Position numbers and translations under genes: made by a program. Under the pieces are notes generated by a model. It did no database searches, was not told where the DNA came from, and saw nothing but the letters and a program-made list of their open reading frames with translations. Of a stretch of 64,000 nucleotides of DNA, positions 1-11,830 are shown in pieces. The stretch comes from Orientallactaga sibirica (Eukaryota; Chordata; Mammalia; Rodentia; Dipodidae), in NCBI GenBank assembly GCA_036365145.1, contig JAEOAD010000240.1, forward strand, positions 2,976,001-3,040,000. The letters are read 5' to 3'. Positions within the stretch are counted from its first letter, which is position 1; every line of letters begins with the position of its first letter.

Positions 1-13
1 TCTTTTGTACCTC

Positions 14-63
14 TTTTTTTTAAAAAAAATGTATTTTATTTATTTATTTTGAGAGAGGGAAAG

Positions 64-103
<40 letters not shown>

Positions 104-253
104 AGGAGAATGGGTGCACCAGGGCCACTGCAAATGAACTCCAGATGCATGCACCCCCTTGTGCATCTGGCTTACATGGGTCCAGAAGAGTCGAACCAGG
201 ATCCTTTGGCTTTGCAGGCAAATGCCTTAACTGCTAAGCCATCTCTCCACCCC
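14..253 (-). mobile_element. tRNA-derived SINE (abundant local family)
   Basis: The plus-strand copy starts with an ATTT-rich tail and a GA tract and ends with the tRNA-like head (AACTGCTAAGCCATCTCTCC...). It is flanked by the 8-bp duplication TGTACCTC (6-13 and 254-261). The tail contains a (GA)n microsatellite at about 67-100. Confidence 0.85.
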
Positions 254-663
254 TGTACCTCCTAACTTAATATTTTTTTCTATTTCTGTGAAGTATTGAT
301 GGGAATTGCACTGAAACTGTATACTGCTTTTGGTAAGATAGCCATTTTCACTATATTGGTTCTTCCAATCAATAAGCATGGTAAATATATCTTCTAATGT
401 CTTCTTCAATTACTCCCTTCAGAGTTTTAGCATTTTAATGATAGAGGTCATTTATTTCTTCAGTTAGAATACCTAGTTTTTTTGGTTTTGAGGCTATTGT
501 GAGTGGGAGTATTTTCCTCATTTCTTCCTCAGCTTGTTTGTTATTGATACATAGGAAGGCTACAGATTTTTATGTGGTGATTTTGTAACCTGCCACTTTG
601 TTGAAAGTATTTATCAGTCCTAGGAGTTCTCTGGTAAAGGCTTTATGGTCTCATGCATAATTT

Positions 664-893
664 GTAAAACATTTTAAATATATTTTATTTATTTATTTGA
701 GAGAAAGAGGGAAATAAAGAGAGAGAGAGAAAGAGAGGGAAAATGGGTGCACCAGGGGCTCCAGCCACTGCAAGCGAACTCCAGATGCATGTGCCCCCTT
801 GTGTATCTGGCTTACATGGGTCCTGGAGAGTTGAATTGGGATCCTTTGGCTTTGTAGGCAAGCACCTTAACTGCTAAGCCATCTCTCTAGCCC
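664..893 (-). mobile_element. tRNA-derived SINE
   Basis: Same family as 14-253, inserted in the L1. An exact 14-bp target duplication (CTCATGCATAATTT) lies at 650-663 and 894-907. Confidence 0.88.
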
Positions 894-1109
894 CTCATGC
901 ATAATTTTTATGATCTGCAAATAAGGATACTTTGACTTCTTCTTTTCCTACTTGTACCCCTCTTATTCACTTTTGTCTCACTGCTCTAGCTAAGGCTTCC
1001 AACACTGTTAAATAAGAAAGTGGACACCTTTCTCTTGTTCCTTTTTGTGGAAATGTCTCGAGGTTTTCCCCTTTTAGTATAATGTTGGCTATTGGATTAT
1101 CATATAGTT

Positions 1110-1288
1110 CCTTTTTATTTATTTATTTATTCATTTATTTGAGGAAGAGAAAGAAGCAGATAGGAAATGAGGGTTCCAGGGCCTGTAGCCACCAAACAAA
1201 CTCTTTTAAGTGGGTACTGGGAAATCAAACCTGGGTCCTTAGGCTTTGCAAGCAAGTGTCTTAACCACTAAACCATCTCTCCAGCCCC
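1110..1288 (-). mobile_element. tRNA-derived SINE
   Basis: A shortened copy of the same family inside the L1. The duplication TCATATAGTT lies at 1100-1109 and 1289-1298. Confidence 0.85.
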
Positions 1289-1462
1289 TCATATAGTTAT
1301 TTTAATACTGAGGTATGTTCTGTCTATTTTCAGTTTTCTCAGGACTTTTAACATGAAGGGATATTACATTTTGTCAAAAGCCTTTTCTGCATCAATCAAG
1401 ATCATGTGATTGCTGTCTATAAATCTACCTGGGAGGTATATAACATTTATTGCTTTGGGTAT

Positions 1463-1807
1463 TGTTGTAGATAGTTTCAAGTTGCTGGGATGATCATCCA
1501 AACCAAGACAATTTAAGGAAGAAGGAATTTTATTTCAAGCTTATAGATCCAGGGGGAAGTTCCATCTATGGCAGAAGAAGCTAGCTTCCATTTATAAATT
1601 CAAGCAGAGAAAAAAGTGCAGCAATCCAGTCACTAGCACTAACAACACACCAAAAAACAGCAGAGCTCAAACCTCTGTGCATACTTTTGGGCTAGAACTC
1701 AGGTCCACTCCCAGTGACACCTCCTCCAGCCATACAACTGGAGATCCATGTTACAAACTTTAACGAAACACCTGAGTCTGTGGGGGACATACATTCAAAC
1801 TACCACA
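1463..1807 (-). mobile_element. MaLR-type solo LTR inside the L1
   Basis: This 345-bp block begins TGTTGTAG and ends CTACCACA (TG...CA on the plus strand). It is flanked by an exact 5-bp target duplication GGTAT (1458-1462 and 1808-1812). Five bp is the duplication size of ERVL/MaLR elements. On the minus strand it has the MaLR layout: a TGTGGTAG-like start and an AATAAA-like signal near the 3' end. L1 sequence continues across the insertion. Confidence 0.8.
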
Positions 1808-3365
1808 GGTATGCTGAATCACTACCTCTCTGGAATCAAGCCAATCTGATCCTGATGGATGATCTTTGTGATAAATTTTTCCACTCTGTTTTCAAGTATC
1901 TTGTTGAGAATTTCTGCATCTATGTTCATCACAAAGATTGTTCTATAATTTTTTTGCTTGTCTTTGCGTATAAGGTATTTCTGGCTTCATAAAAGGAATT
2001 TGGTAGTATTCTTTCCCTCCCTATTTTATGAAATAATTTCAGAAATCTTGACATTAGATCTTCTTTGAAGACCTAGTAGAATTCAGCAATGAATCCATCC
2101 GTACCTGGGCTTGTTTTAGTCAGTAGGCCTTTTATTACTGCTTTAATCTCACCGCTTTTTATAGATTTGGTGAAGTAATTATTTCTTTAGTTTTATTTGG
2201 GAAGGTCATATTATCCATAAATTGGTCCATGTCTTTCAGATTTTCCAAGTTAGTGCATTTGAAATATGTTCTAACAATTTTCTGAGTTTTATTAATACAT
2301 GTTGTAATGACTGTCCCCCCTTCATATTGAATTTTATTAATTTGGGTCTTTTCTCACTTTCCTTTAGTTAAGTTTAGCTAGGGGTTTGTCAATCTCATTT
2401 ACCTTTCATTCATTGATTCTTGGTATCTCTGTTTAATTTTCATTACACTAAATTCTTCCCTGATTTTAATTATTTTTTCTGCCTACTGATGATGAGTTTG
2501 GCTTGTTCTTATTTCTCTAAAGCCCTAAGATGAATGATTTACTTATTCAATTGAGATTATCTCAGACTTCTTAACATAGATCCTTAAAACTATGAACGTC
2601 ACCCTTAGAACTTTCATTTTATCCCATAAGTTTTTGATGTTGTGTTTTCATTTTTACTCATTTCTAGTTATTTCTTGATTTCCTTCTGATTTCTTCAATG
2701 ATCCATTCAGTATTCAATAGTGCATGGTTTAATCTCCATGAGTTTATGTATGTTTCTCTTGCAGTTGATATATAATTTTATTGCAATGTATCCAGATATA
2801 AGGAATGACTTCAGATTTCCTACATTTATTAAGGCTTTCTTTGTGTTCTAATATATGACCTATTTAGAGAAAGCTCCATATGCTGCTGAGAGGAATGTGT
2901 ATTCTGTAGTGTTTGGTATTTCTATAGATGTCTGTTAAAAGTCAAATTTAGCTATGATGCCTTTCAATTCAGATGTTATATTGCTCACTTTTTTGCCTAG
3001 ATGACCTATCAATTACTAAGAGTGGGACATTGTAGTCACCCACTATAATTTTACTAGTGTTAATCTGTATCTTTATCTCTTATGATTTTTTTTTTGTTCT
3101 ACACAACTGGGTGCACCTGTGCTGATGTGTGCATGTTTAGAATTATAATGCCCTCTTGATGGACCATGTCCTTAATTAACATGAAGTGACCTTTCTAATT
3201 TTGGTTTAAAATTGATTTTTGTAAGATATTAGAATAGCAACACCTGCCTGTTTCCTAGTTCACTTTGCTTGGAAAATAGTTTTCCACCTTTTCACCAAAA
3301 GGTAGCAACTCTCTTTTATAGTGAGGTGAGTTTCTTGATGGTGAGACAGATGGCTCCTACCTTTT

Positions 3366-3583
3366 TAAAAATTTATTTATTTATTTATTTGCAATCAGGG
3401 AGAGAGAGAGAGAGAAGAGGCAAACAGAGAAAGAATGGACATGCCAGGACCTCCAGCCACCGTAAACAAACTCCAAATGCATGTGCCCCTTGTGTATCTG
3501 GCTTATGCGGGTCTTGGAGAATCAAACCGGGATCCTTTGGCTTCACAGGCAAATGCCTTAACCGCACAGCCATTTCTCCAGCC
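3366..3583 (-). mobile_element. tRNA-derived SINE
   Basis: Same family, with an ATTT tail, a GA tract and the CCATTTCTCCAGCC head. It is inserted in the L1 near the ORF2 5' end. The target duplication is degraded. Confidence 0.85.
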
Positions 3584-3766
3584 TTGGATCCTGACTTTTA
3601 ATCCAGTCATTTAGTATATGTCTTTTGGATGGGAAATCAGATTATTAATATTCAGATTTATTGAAACATTTATGATTTCCTGTCATTGTGTTGATCTTGT
3701 AGTACTTGGGGTTTTCCTTTCTTGCCTGCTTCTTCTTCTTCTTCTTCTTCTTCTTATTATTATTAT

Positions 3767-3915
3767 TTTTGGTTTTTCGAGGTAGGGTCTCACTGTAGCT
3801 CAGGCTGACCTGGAATTCACTATGTAGTCTCAGGGTGGCCTTGAACTCACTGCAATCCTCCTATCTCTGCCTCCCGAGTGCTGGGATTAAAGGCGTATGC
3901 CACCACACCCAACTC
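3767..3915 (-). mobile_element. B1 SINE
   Basis: A 7SL-derived B1 read in antisense, with the GTGCTGGGATTAAAGGCGTA and GAATTCACTATGTAGTCTCA signatures. A (TTC)n and (TTA)n tract at 3731-3766 forms its tail side. It is inserted in the L1. Confidence 0.9.
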
Positions 3916-4085
3916 TTGCTTGCTTAACTATTATTCAATCACGATTTATTCTTCCCTGTAGCTCAATGGCTGTGTGTCTTTCTCTTCAGTCTGGAGAATT
4001 CCTTTGAGTGTTTTCTACAGAGCTGTAGGGTTTAGTGGTCATAAATTCTTTAAAATCCAGAAAATCTATCCATCATAACTGATAA

Positions 4086-4400
4086 CTTTCCATAATAAGA
4101 ACAGATCCTTTCTGCTCTGACCACTTGGGAATTTCCAGCTGTGGGTGAGTTTTTCCCTCTTCTGGGCCTGGGCTGGCTTGGCCCAGGCCCAGCCAGGAAA
4201 ACCCTCTAGCCCTTACTCTCCCCATATGGCAGAAGCTCCTTAAACTTTCTTTGCTTTTTTTTTTCCCCTATGGTTTTTCCAGGCCCTCCACATAGGATCT
4301 CTAGCCATGTGGGTTCCTTTCCTTGGCTCTGTACTTCCCTCAATAAATATAATTTAATAATTAAAAATAGGTCATTTCTTATGTTCATTAAAATTTAAGC
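4086..4400. other. Unclassified segment with GC-rich hairpin and AATAAA
   Basis: The segment abuts the ORF1 end of the L1. It contains a perfect 12-bp stem with a 7-nt loop (4162-4192) and an AATAAATATAA motif near 4342. The composition suggests an old LTR or L1 5' region, but I cannot place it in a family. Confidence 0.35.
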
Positions 4401-5109
4401 TAAGGATGCAGCTTGCTTTTCTCTGCATGGGAACAGAGAGGGAAGGTTCATCCTAAGTGTAAAGAAACTATCATGATAAAGAGCATTAATCTTACAGGGC
4501 TCATCAGAGGCTAATGACTGAGAAACCTAGATGCATATGGAATGATAGCCCTTTTACCAAGCAGGCAGTTTCTAAAACCTCAGAATAGCCAATCGTAAAC
4601 TAAGAACCATTTCTGAGAAGGCAGGACGACATGAGTTTTACACATAAGGACCCTGGTTGAAATGTGGCTAAAGAAACCACTTAAAGAGTTTTCTTCATCT
4701 TCAGAAATAAAAGCCTTACATTTTTTGAAACAAATCCCAGGCATTGATTTTACTATAACAAGAGAATCCTACATATCATATTCTAATTTCAAGTCAGAGT
4801 AGGATAAATACCTTTTGATTATTAATAGTTCATTTCCTTACACTAATACCTGAAGCCTATTTTTTTTTCTAAAGAATAAGTCCTTATCTAAATTACAGAA
4901 AGTAGTTATAAGCCAGTGAAAATTATTTTAAAAAGGAAACAAAACACAGTATGTTTTAAAAGTCCTATTATAAATTTTAAAACCATTAATCTATTAACAG
5001 AGAACCAAGTGATCGATTTGATAAAGATTATGGAAAGTTAACACATAACTTAATTATTGTGTGTACATATGTATGTGTGGTGTGTGCATGCATGACTGAA
5101 TGTTCATAT

Positions 5110-5420
5110 CCTGTAGGTATATGTGTGGGGGTGTATGTGCATGTGTAATGTGCATGTGGAGATTAGAGGACAAGATCAGGTGTTATCTAGCCTCAGGATT
5201 ATGTCCAATACTTTTTGATACAAGGCCTCACACTGTCCTGGAGTTTACCAATTATATAAGACTGGCTAGCCAGCAAGCTCCAGGGATCATTCTGTCTCTG
5301 TAGCCCTAGCATTAGGATTATAGGAATACATGGTTTACATGCATAATAAGGATTGAATTCAGGTCCTCATGCTTGTAAGACAAGCATTTAACCCACTGAG
5401 CTGTCTCCCTAGGACTCAAA
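5110..5420 (-). mobile_element. B4-like composite SINE (old)
   Basis: A B1-like segment (GGCCTCACACTGTCCTGGAG... CATTAGGATTATAGGAATAC) is followed by a tRNA-like head (CAAGCATTTAACCCACTGAG). This is the reverse of a B4 layout. It is diverged. Confidence 0.6.
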
Positions 5421-5534
5421 AATGAGTTCTTAATGGTCCAAACAGTTTTCATATAGAGAAAAATTAAAATGGAGTTAGTTTTGTTTTTTTTTGTGTGTGT
5501 GTGTGTGTGGGTGGGTGGGTGTGCGCACGCGCAT

Positions 5535-5818
5535 GCACACGAGTATGTGTACAGATATGCACATCGCATGTACAGGCAGAGGCCAGAGAATGGTGAGTGT
5601 CCCTCCACCCACCGCCCCCCGTTCATCTGCATGTTTTCCCACGATGGAGTCTTTAACTGGTTCTGGAGCTTGCTGTTTTTGTAAGTCCCAGCAATTGATT
5701 ATGTGGCCTCCACTCCCCACAAGTGCCAGAGAATCAAGCTCAGATGGTCTCAAGCCCCCTCAGACCCTCATACTTATATAGTGCTGCTAATCACTGAATC
5801 ATCTCTCCAGCCTCTGGA
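5535..5818 (-). mobile_element. B3/B4-like SINE (old)
   Basis: It carries the GGCAGAGGCCAGAGAATGGT motif of B3/B4-type rodent SINEs and ends in a tRNA-like head (CACTGAATCATCTCTCCAGC). A (TG)n tract precedes it at about 5492-5518. Confidence 0.6.
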
Positions 5819-5830
5819 ATTAGATTTTTT

Positions 5831-6026
5831 CTTTATATTTTTATTATTTATTTGAGAGAGAGAAAGAGAGAGAGAATATGGGCACGCCAGGACTTCCAGC
5901 CACGGCAAACGAACTCTAGATGAATGTGCCCCTTGTGCATCTGGCTTATGTGGGTCTTGGAGAGTCAAACTGGGATCTTTTGGCTTTGCAGGCAAACACC
6001 TTAACCACTAAGCCATCTCTCCAATC
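5831..6026 (-). mobile_element. tRNA-derived SINE
   Basis: Same family as 14-253. It is flanked by a 16-17-bp duplication (CTGGAATTAGATTTTT) at 5814-5830 and from 6027, so it inserted right at the edge of the older B4-like SINE. Confidence 0.88.
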
Positions 6027-7104
6027 CTGGAATTAGATTTTTTTAATGTTATGATTATCTACTGAGCCACTCTGTGCTCTACAAACTCACTATTTACACA
6101 CATGTATGCTAAACCAGACTATTAAATGTGCAAAGACTTGGATTATTTTCCTGAATACCAGTGCCAGAAATACCAGAACTAAATTCTGGAAGGACCCAAA
6201 AATGAAAAATTGTATCATAATTAGGAACAAGGATGCTAATGTTCACCATACCAGAGCAACCTCGGAGTGGGGCTTCCTCTAAGTAAGCTCTTTTCTGATT
6301 ATATTTCTTACCAATAAAATGTGTCTAATGATGAGGCTCAATGATATGTGGCATGGTAGCTCCTGGCCAGCTAAAACTGTTACCTGTTATATGTTCTGAT
6401 GCCATTTAACATGTTCAGTTAAAGTATGGAAAGTTACGTTTTCTGCTGGGGAATTCGGCTGTCATGGAATACTTCACTTCCTTCATCCTATTACTGGTAG
6501 TTAAAAATTTAAAGGTGGGAAAGAAATCAAGGTAATATGCAGTCTCTAAGGAGGTCTTTGCCCAAAAGGAATCCATCAAACATTTCTGTTGGTTTTCTTG
6601 CTTCCACAATAGGAATATTATTAGTACCCATAATAGCTAGTAGTAGTACTCATAGCCAGTTGCTCTGAGGACCAAATGCAACACAGTAAAAAGCAGGTGG
6701 TTGGACATTCAAATAGCTGGCCCAATCTGCCCACACGATGCTTCAAGCTAAGATGTGGTGAATATCATGATGGCTCTTATCTCGCACAGCTTATCTATAA
6801 AGACATAGCTTTTAGGAGGCAGGAAGCAGTTAATGCAGGTGACCATCACCCAGGCAGCTCAAAATCCTGATGCTAAGCCTCACACTCATGAAATCAGACC
6901 CAGACATGAGTACTTTCAAAGTGATACAGGTCACTCTAACAACCAGCCACTGTGCTATCCAAGGACATGCTACGCTCAGTCCTCAAATTTCAGCATGTGT
7001 TCAAATTTCCTGGTATAAGGAAGACCTGTAAAATCACAGAATCTACAACTTTCACTAGCACCCATCAGATCAGACAACTGGAAAGAAGAACCTGTCAATA
7101 AAAA

Positions 7105-7242
7105 GCCAGGTGTTGTGGCTCACACTTGTAATCCTAGCACTGGGAAGGCTGAGGAAGGCTATGGTGAGCTCAAGGACATCCTGGGCTATGGTGTTATCAC
7201 TCCTTGTCTCAAAATACCAAACAAAACAAAACAAAAAAACCC
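7105..7242 (+). mobile_element. B1/B4-like SINE beside the exon 2 donor
   Basis: A diverged 7SL-type sequence (AGCCAGGTGTTGTGGCTCAC, GTAATCCTAGCACTGGGAAG) with an AAAC-rich tail ending near 7240. It lies in intron 2, antisense to Man1a1, about 20 bp from the exon 2/intron 2 junction at 7261/7260. Confidence 0.75.
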
Positions 7243-7255
7243 AAAGCACATTCTA

Positions 7256-7381
<126 letters not shown>

Positions 7382-7710
7382 TTATAATTTGAACAGGGAT
7401 ACTTTTTTAAAACAGGTAATCTAGATTTTAAGGTTAGAACATTAAAATTTGTTGCTTAAAAGAAAATTAATTAAAAGAAAGGATGATGGCCATATAAGGT
7501 AGGATAGATACGAACATCACATAGACATTACTCCCTTATGTTTGCAAATGGAATTTTGGGGAGCACATTTACTCCTATTTAACATAAATATCATAAAAAG
7601 TCAGTTCCCAACAATAGACATTTAGCTTACCCTAAAATGAACAAACGTTCCTATATTTATCTATTTTATTCTCATAAAAGATATGACCTGCAAATTTAAA
7701 AATACCTTTT

Positions 7711-7895
7711 TAAATATATTTTTTATTTATTAGAGAGAGAGAGAGTGGGCACACAGGGACCTCTAGCCATTGCAAACAAACTCCAGATGCATGTGCCACC
7801 TTGTGAATCTGGCTTATGTGGGACCTGAAGATTCAAACCTGGATCCTTAAGCTTTGTAGGCAAGTGTCTTAACCACTAAGCAATCTCTCCAGCCC
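7711..7895 (-). mobile_element. tRNA-derived SINE
   Basis: Same family. A near-perfect duplication (TAAAAATACNTTTT) lies at 7697-7710 and 7896-7909. It is in intron 1, about 350 bp upstream of exon 2. Confidence 0.85.
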
Positions 7896-8619
7896 TAAAA
7901 ATACATTTTTACATGTGGTTCTTTTTACTTTGTTTACTTCATGAGGCACACACAAATATTCAATGTCATCACTTTAAAATCTTTAGTGATTTAAGACCCA
8001 GAAGTATGAAAATATAAAATTACAGGAAAGTAAATATTAAATTACAGTTATCCCTGCAGTTTGAAAAAACTTCATCTGCTATAGAATAACCATCCTTTAA
8101 AGGGGTATGGATGGATGCATAAATATATACCTGGAGATCACCCTTTTTCTTCCTGAGTATGTTTCAACAATATCTTTCAAAAATTAATAGAATAAATTTT
8201 CAGTCATTCAAAAACTATATGTCATAATTATCATTATTTTCAAGGGTTAGGAACTTCTCCACTGTCTAGAACTTTTTCATGGAACTATCTTTTAATAACA
8301 GTAATAAAACCATGGGCATTTTTTGAAAATGTCCTCATCTGGTTCCATATTTAAAACATTGTTAAAAGCATCACATGAGATTATGGGTACTGCTCAAGGA
8401 GCATTTATCACTACACATCTTCAGTAAGATCAATTCAACTCATAATGAAGTATATTCATGTCCTTGAACATAATAATGAGCATCTTTATTTAACCATGTT
8501 GTAAATTATCTTACTTTCTCACCACTACTACTACTAATAGCTACCAAGAATCTGTACTATCTATTTGCTGGTATTCAGCTAAAAGCTAGTCTCCAGAATG
8601 GTGCTCAAGTTTTGCTACA

Positions 8620-8775
8620 ACCCTGTGAAATGTACTTTCATGTCATCATTTGGTAGATGAAGAAACAGGTGAAAAACTTAACAACAAAACAAAACTTCAT
8701 TCAAAGTCACAACATTATAGCCAAGGAACCAGGGTTCATTACTACACTGGCTTGGCTTCAAAGCCGGAAGCAGGA
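8620..8775 (+). repeat. MIR SINE relic
   Basis: It matches the MIR core pattern: a run resembling GATGAAGAAACAGGTGAAAA, then TTCAAAGTCACAACATTATAG and a GGAACCAGGGTT tail. It is heavily diverged. Confidence 0.5.
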
Positions 8776-9487
8776 CCCAATATATTGCATCACCTCTTTT
8801 TCCTGAGTCTCCAACAGAATTTCCCTCTTATGCATCTGACTGTCAATCTTCCAACAATCCAAATTGTGTATATGGTACTGTTTTCCAGATTTTCTTTTCT
8901 TCAATTAGTTTATTTAAAAGTATAATAGATTTGTCAGAGAATATGTTTTATAGTTCATATAGTATCACCAATTAATCATATACTCATTAATGAGTCATTG
9001 TTTTTGTATAGCTTTTTACTTAGATGAAAAATGGGGATTATAATTCCTCATAGGCTACATGCAAGAAGCATGGCCTGTGTCTTTGCATGTAGCATTCCAC
9101 TTAATAGTATGTACCTACATATTGATTAAATTTCAAGAGTATTTTGAAACTGATTGGGTTCATATCACCAAAAACAGGAAGTGGGTGAGCTAAAGAAAGG
9201 CTGAACATATGAAATTCACAAATGTCTTGAGTTTATACCTGAATTTTACATTTTTTGTTCTTATCATCAAATGTATTACATTTGGTTAAACTATTCCTAT
9301 GAATTTCCAATGATTCCTCAAAAATTCAAGACCATTTTGAATATACTTGACATAAAAACAGAAAACTATTGATTGTTTCAACTCTGAATCTGAATGGAAA
9401 CCAATCCTATAGAATATTATTGGCTTAGGGACAGCATACAACTTTCTCATGAAGAACTATGTTGTCTTGTCACCAATTATCCAATCT

Positions 9488-9625
9488 AGGCATGGTGGCA
9501 TATATCTATAATTCTAGCACTTGAGTGTTAGAAGCAGAAAGATCAAGAGATAAGAACACACTCAACTACATAGTAAGTTTGAGGCCAGGTGCCTACATGA
9601 GACCCTGTGTCAAATATATTATTAT
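9488..9625 (+). mobile_element. B1/B4-like SINE (old)
   Basis: A diverged B1 body (AGGCATGGTGGCATATATCT, ATTCTAGCACTTGAG, GAGACCCTGTGTCAAATA). Confidence 0.6.
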
Positions 9626-10997
9626 TTATATTATGTCTAGTAGCACAGAACCTCAAGTTACCTCCATAGTATATATTAACTTTTCTGACACTCATTGCTT
9701 AGCTTCCTACATTGACATGATTCCCTCAAATGGGTTCCTTATCCCTTGAGAGTTCTATGACTTAAAGTTAAAAAGGAAGATCATAATAATGGTCAAATCA
9801 CCCTGAATGGAATATCACAAATGGTTCCTGCACATTCTGTAGGGTAAACAAGAAATGGGCATATTGCTGACTGCTCCATGGGTTGTCCTCTTTTGTTTGC
9901 AATGATCTGCCACAGTAAAGCCAGCTGTGAGACATTCAGGGCTGCATGCACAAAATAATTACACTACTGAATTCACAAGTATAAAACCAGTTTAACTTAG
10001 ATTTATGACTTGTATGGATATTTGAAAATATCAAAATGCTATTCACTTATAATTTTATAGTATAAAGCTGTATCCAGCTGAGGGACCACAGGGACGAAGA
10101 CTTTCAATCTCTCCAGACTCAGTGTTACTGTGAGCTGACAGAACACAAAGGTCACTTCTAAAACAACTGTCAATAAAGAGTTTATGAACACAACTGATCA
10201 CGCTTCTCACAGGCCCTGTATTTTTTTTTGTTTTGTTTTAGCCTTTCATCAACATAATTAGTTCTATAGCTTGACTTTCCAAGAAGGAGTATTAAAATAG
10301 CCTAAACCAGAGGTTGATCAGGGCTTAAAATGCAGCCCTGAAACCCTCACAAACAAAATGAAAGAAAACCTGATTTTTTTCCCTGAATATTTAAATTTTT
10401 ACTGGTGAAAAGCATAGAAAACACAAGGTTAGATGGAAAGAAACAAAAGAATAACACAGAATTTCATAACAGTAATCCATTGTTCTGACCCAGAAAGGAT
10501 GAGACTGAGGAATAAGCTAAAAAAAATTAGCATTTTCTTCTCCTTAACTCTGTGCTCATAGAAAATATTCTTTGATTTGTACTTTCTTTTCAGTTGACAC
10601 TAGGGCTGAGTAATTAGGCAATGCCATTTATTGAAGGCCTGCTATTCTATGAATAGTAAGATGCTAAAAGAATAGAGGGGAAACAGATAAGACTATCTTG
10701 CATAGAATCTAACAGAAATGTACAGAAGCTTAGCATTCCCCTTCTTACAGACTCATCCAAAGTTTAAGTATAGCAAAACACTAGTAAATGTCATGTACAA
10801 CTCTATTGTACTTAATAATTTGTTTTAAATGTTATGTTTTTCCAAGTACAATAGAAAAAATAGAGTTTTATTTCTTCCAGCTATGGTTTCATTTCATAAC
10901 CTAAATTTTTGTTGCTAGAATCTACCCTTTAGGAAATATTTCTTAATCATATGATATTAAAACTTTTCATGACAGCCATATTAAAAAATCTTGACAT

Positions 10998-11222
10998 GAG
11001 CTGGAGAGATGGCTTAGTGGTTAGGGTGCCTGCCTGCGAAGCCCAAGAACACTTGTTCAAGTCTCCAGGTCCCACATATAGCCAGACACAAAAAGTGACA
11101 AAAGTGTGCAATGTTGCACATGTGCACAAGGGGGCACACGTGTCGAGTTCGTTCACAGTGGCTGAAAAAGGCCCTGGCACACCCATTCTCTCTGCCTCTT
11201 CCTCTCTCAAATTAAGAAAACA
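10998..11222 (+). mobile_element. tRNA-derived SINE, long-insert subtype
   Basis: The head is GAGCTGGAGAGATGGCTTAG. The body has about 35 extra bases (about 11090-11127, GTGACAAAAGTGTGCAATGT...) that short copies lack. The 3' part leads into a local duplicated block. Confidence 0.8.
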
Positions 11223-11423
11223 ATCTCCTTGATAATCTCAGGCAAGGTAGATCACAGTGGCTGCCACACCAGCAAAAGGTCCCCCTGGCGGCGGGGTTCA
11301 ACACCCTGGATGAGAGATTCTCTGCCTCTTCCACTCCAGTCAAGGCTTTATTATTATTATTCAAATTAAGAAAACAATCTGCCAAATGGATTTTATGGCT
11401 TGATTTTCTCAGGCAAGGTAGAT
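11186..11423. repeat. Imperfect local duplication
   Basis: Three shared blocks occur twice in the same order: a CTCTGCCTCTTCC segment (about 11190 and 11320), CAAATTAAGAAAACAATCT (11208-11226 and 11362-11380), and TCTCAGGCAAGGTAGAT (11236-11252 and 11407-11423). The second copy is about 17 bp longer inside. Confidence 0.8.
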
Positions 11424-11599
11424 GGTTTTGAGGCAGGGCGGAGTTACATCAATCCTGTTTGTTAAGATACATATCTTTAGGTTCTTGTTCTTATCTACAG
11501 ATCAAAGTAGGCTTTTGGGAAGGCCACTCAGCAGCAAGGATCTGAGTCCCCAAATTTGCAGAATTCCAACACCCAGATTTGCAGAATTCACTTAAAAAT

Positions 11600-11830
11600 C
11601 TAGGTGCAGCAGTGTGCACCTAAAATCCCTGCACTAGGGAGGTAGAAAGAGAATGATCCCTGAGGCTTGGTGTCCAGCTAGTCTGGTGGAATAAGTAAAT
11701 ACCAGGTTTAGTGTGAGAACCTATCTCAAAAACACAGGGTGGAGAGTGACTGAAAGAGACACATTGAGCTCTGGCCTCCACATTCACCTGCATACATAAA
11801 CAGTTACACATATATCATACACACAATGAA
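11600..11830 (+). mobile_element. B4-like composite SINE (old)
   Basis: A B1-like body (GTGCACCTAAAATCCCTGCA, CTATCTCAAAAACACAG) is followed by a CTGGCCTCCACATTCACCTG... tail with ACACAT repeats, as in B4-type elements. Confidence 0.6.

Larger units (their letters stand above)
254..4085 (-). pseudogene. Decayed LINE-1 with inserted repeats
   Basis: Read on the minus strand, this shows diverged L1 sequence in the order ORF1 C-terminus (about 3940-4085), ORF2 endonuclease region (about 3000-3060) and reverse transcriptase to C-terminal region (about 245-2500). All parts have many stops and frameshifts. After removing inserted SINEs and an LTR, only about 2.7 kb of L1 remains, so there are internal deletions. 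The 3' part continues past position 1, because the SINE at 14-253 is flanked by an 8-bp target duplication. The element lies in the gene's orientation and has no coding capacity. Confidence 0.8.

Noticed and set aside
5318..5781. Overlapping ORFs rich in Cys/Val or His/Thr
   Set aside because: They arise from the (TG)n tract and B4-like SINEs on both strands.
10998..11070. tRNA gene
   Set aside because: The A- and B-box-like heads of these SINEs derive from a tRNA, but they lack a foldable cloverleaf and anticodon arm and are joined to SINE bodies.
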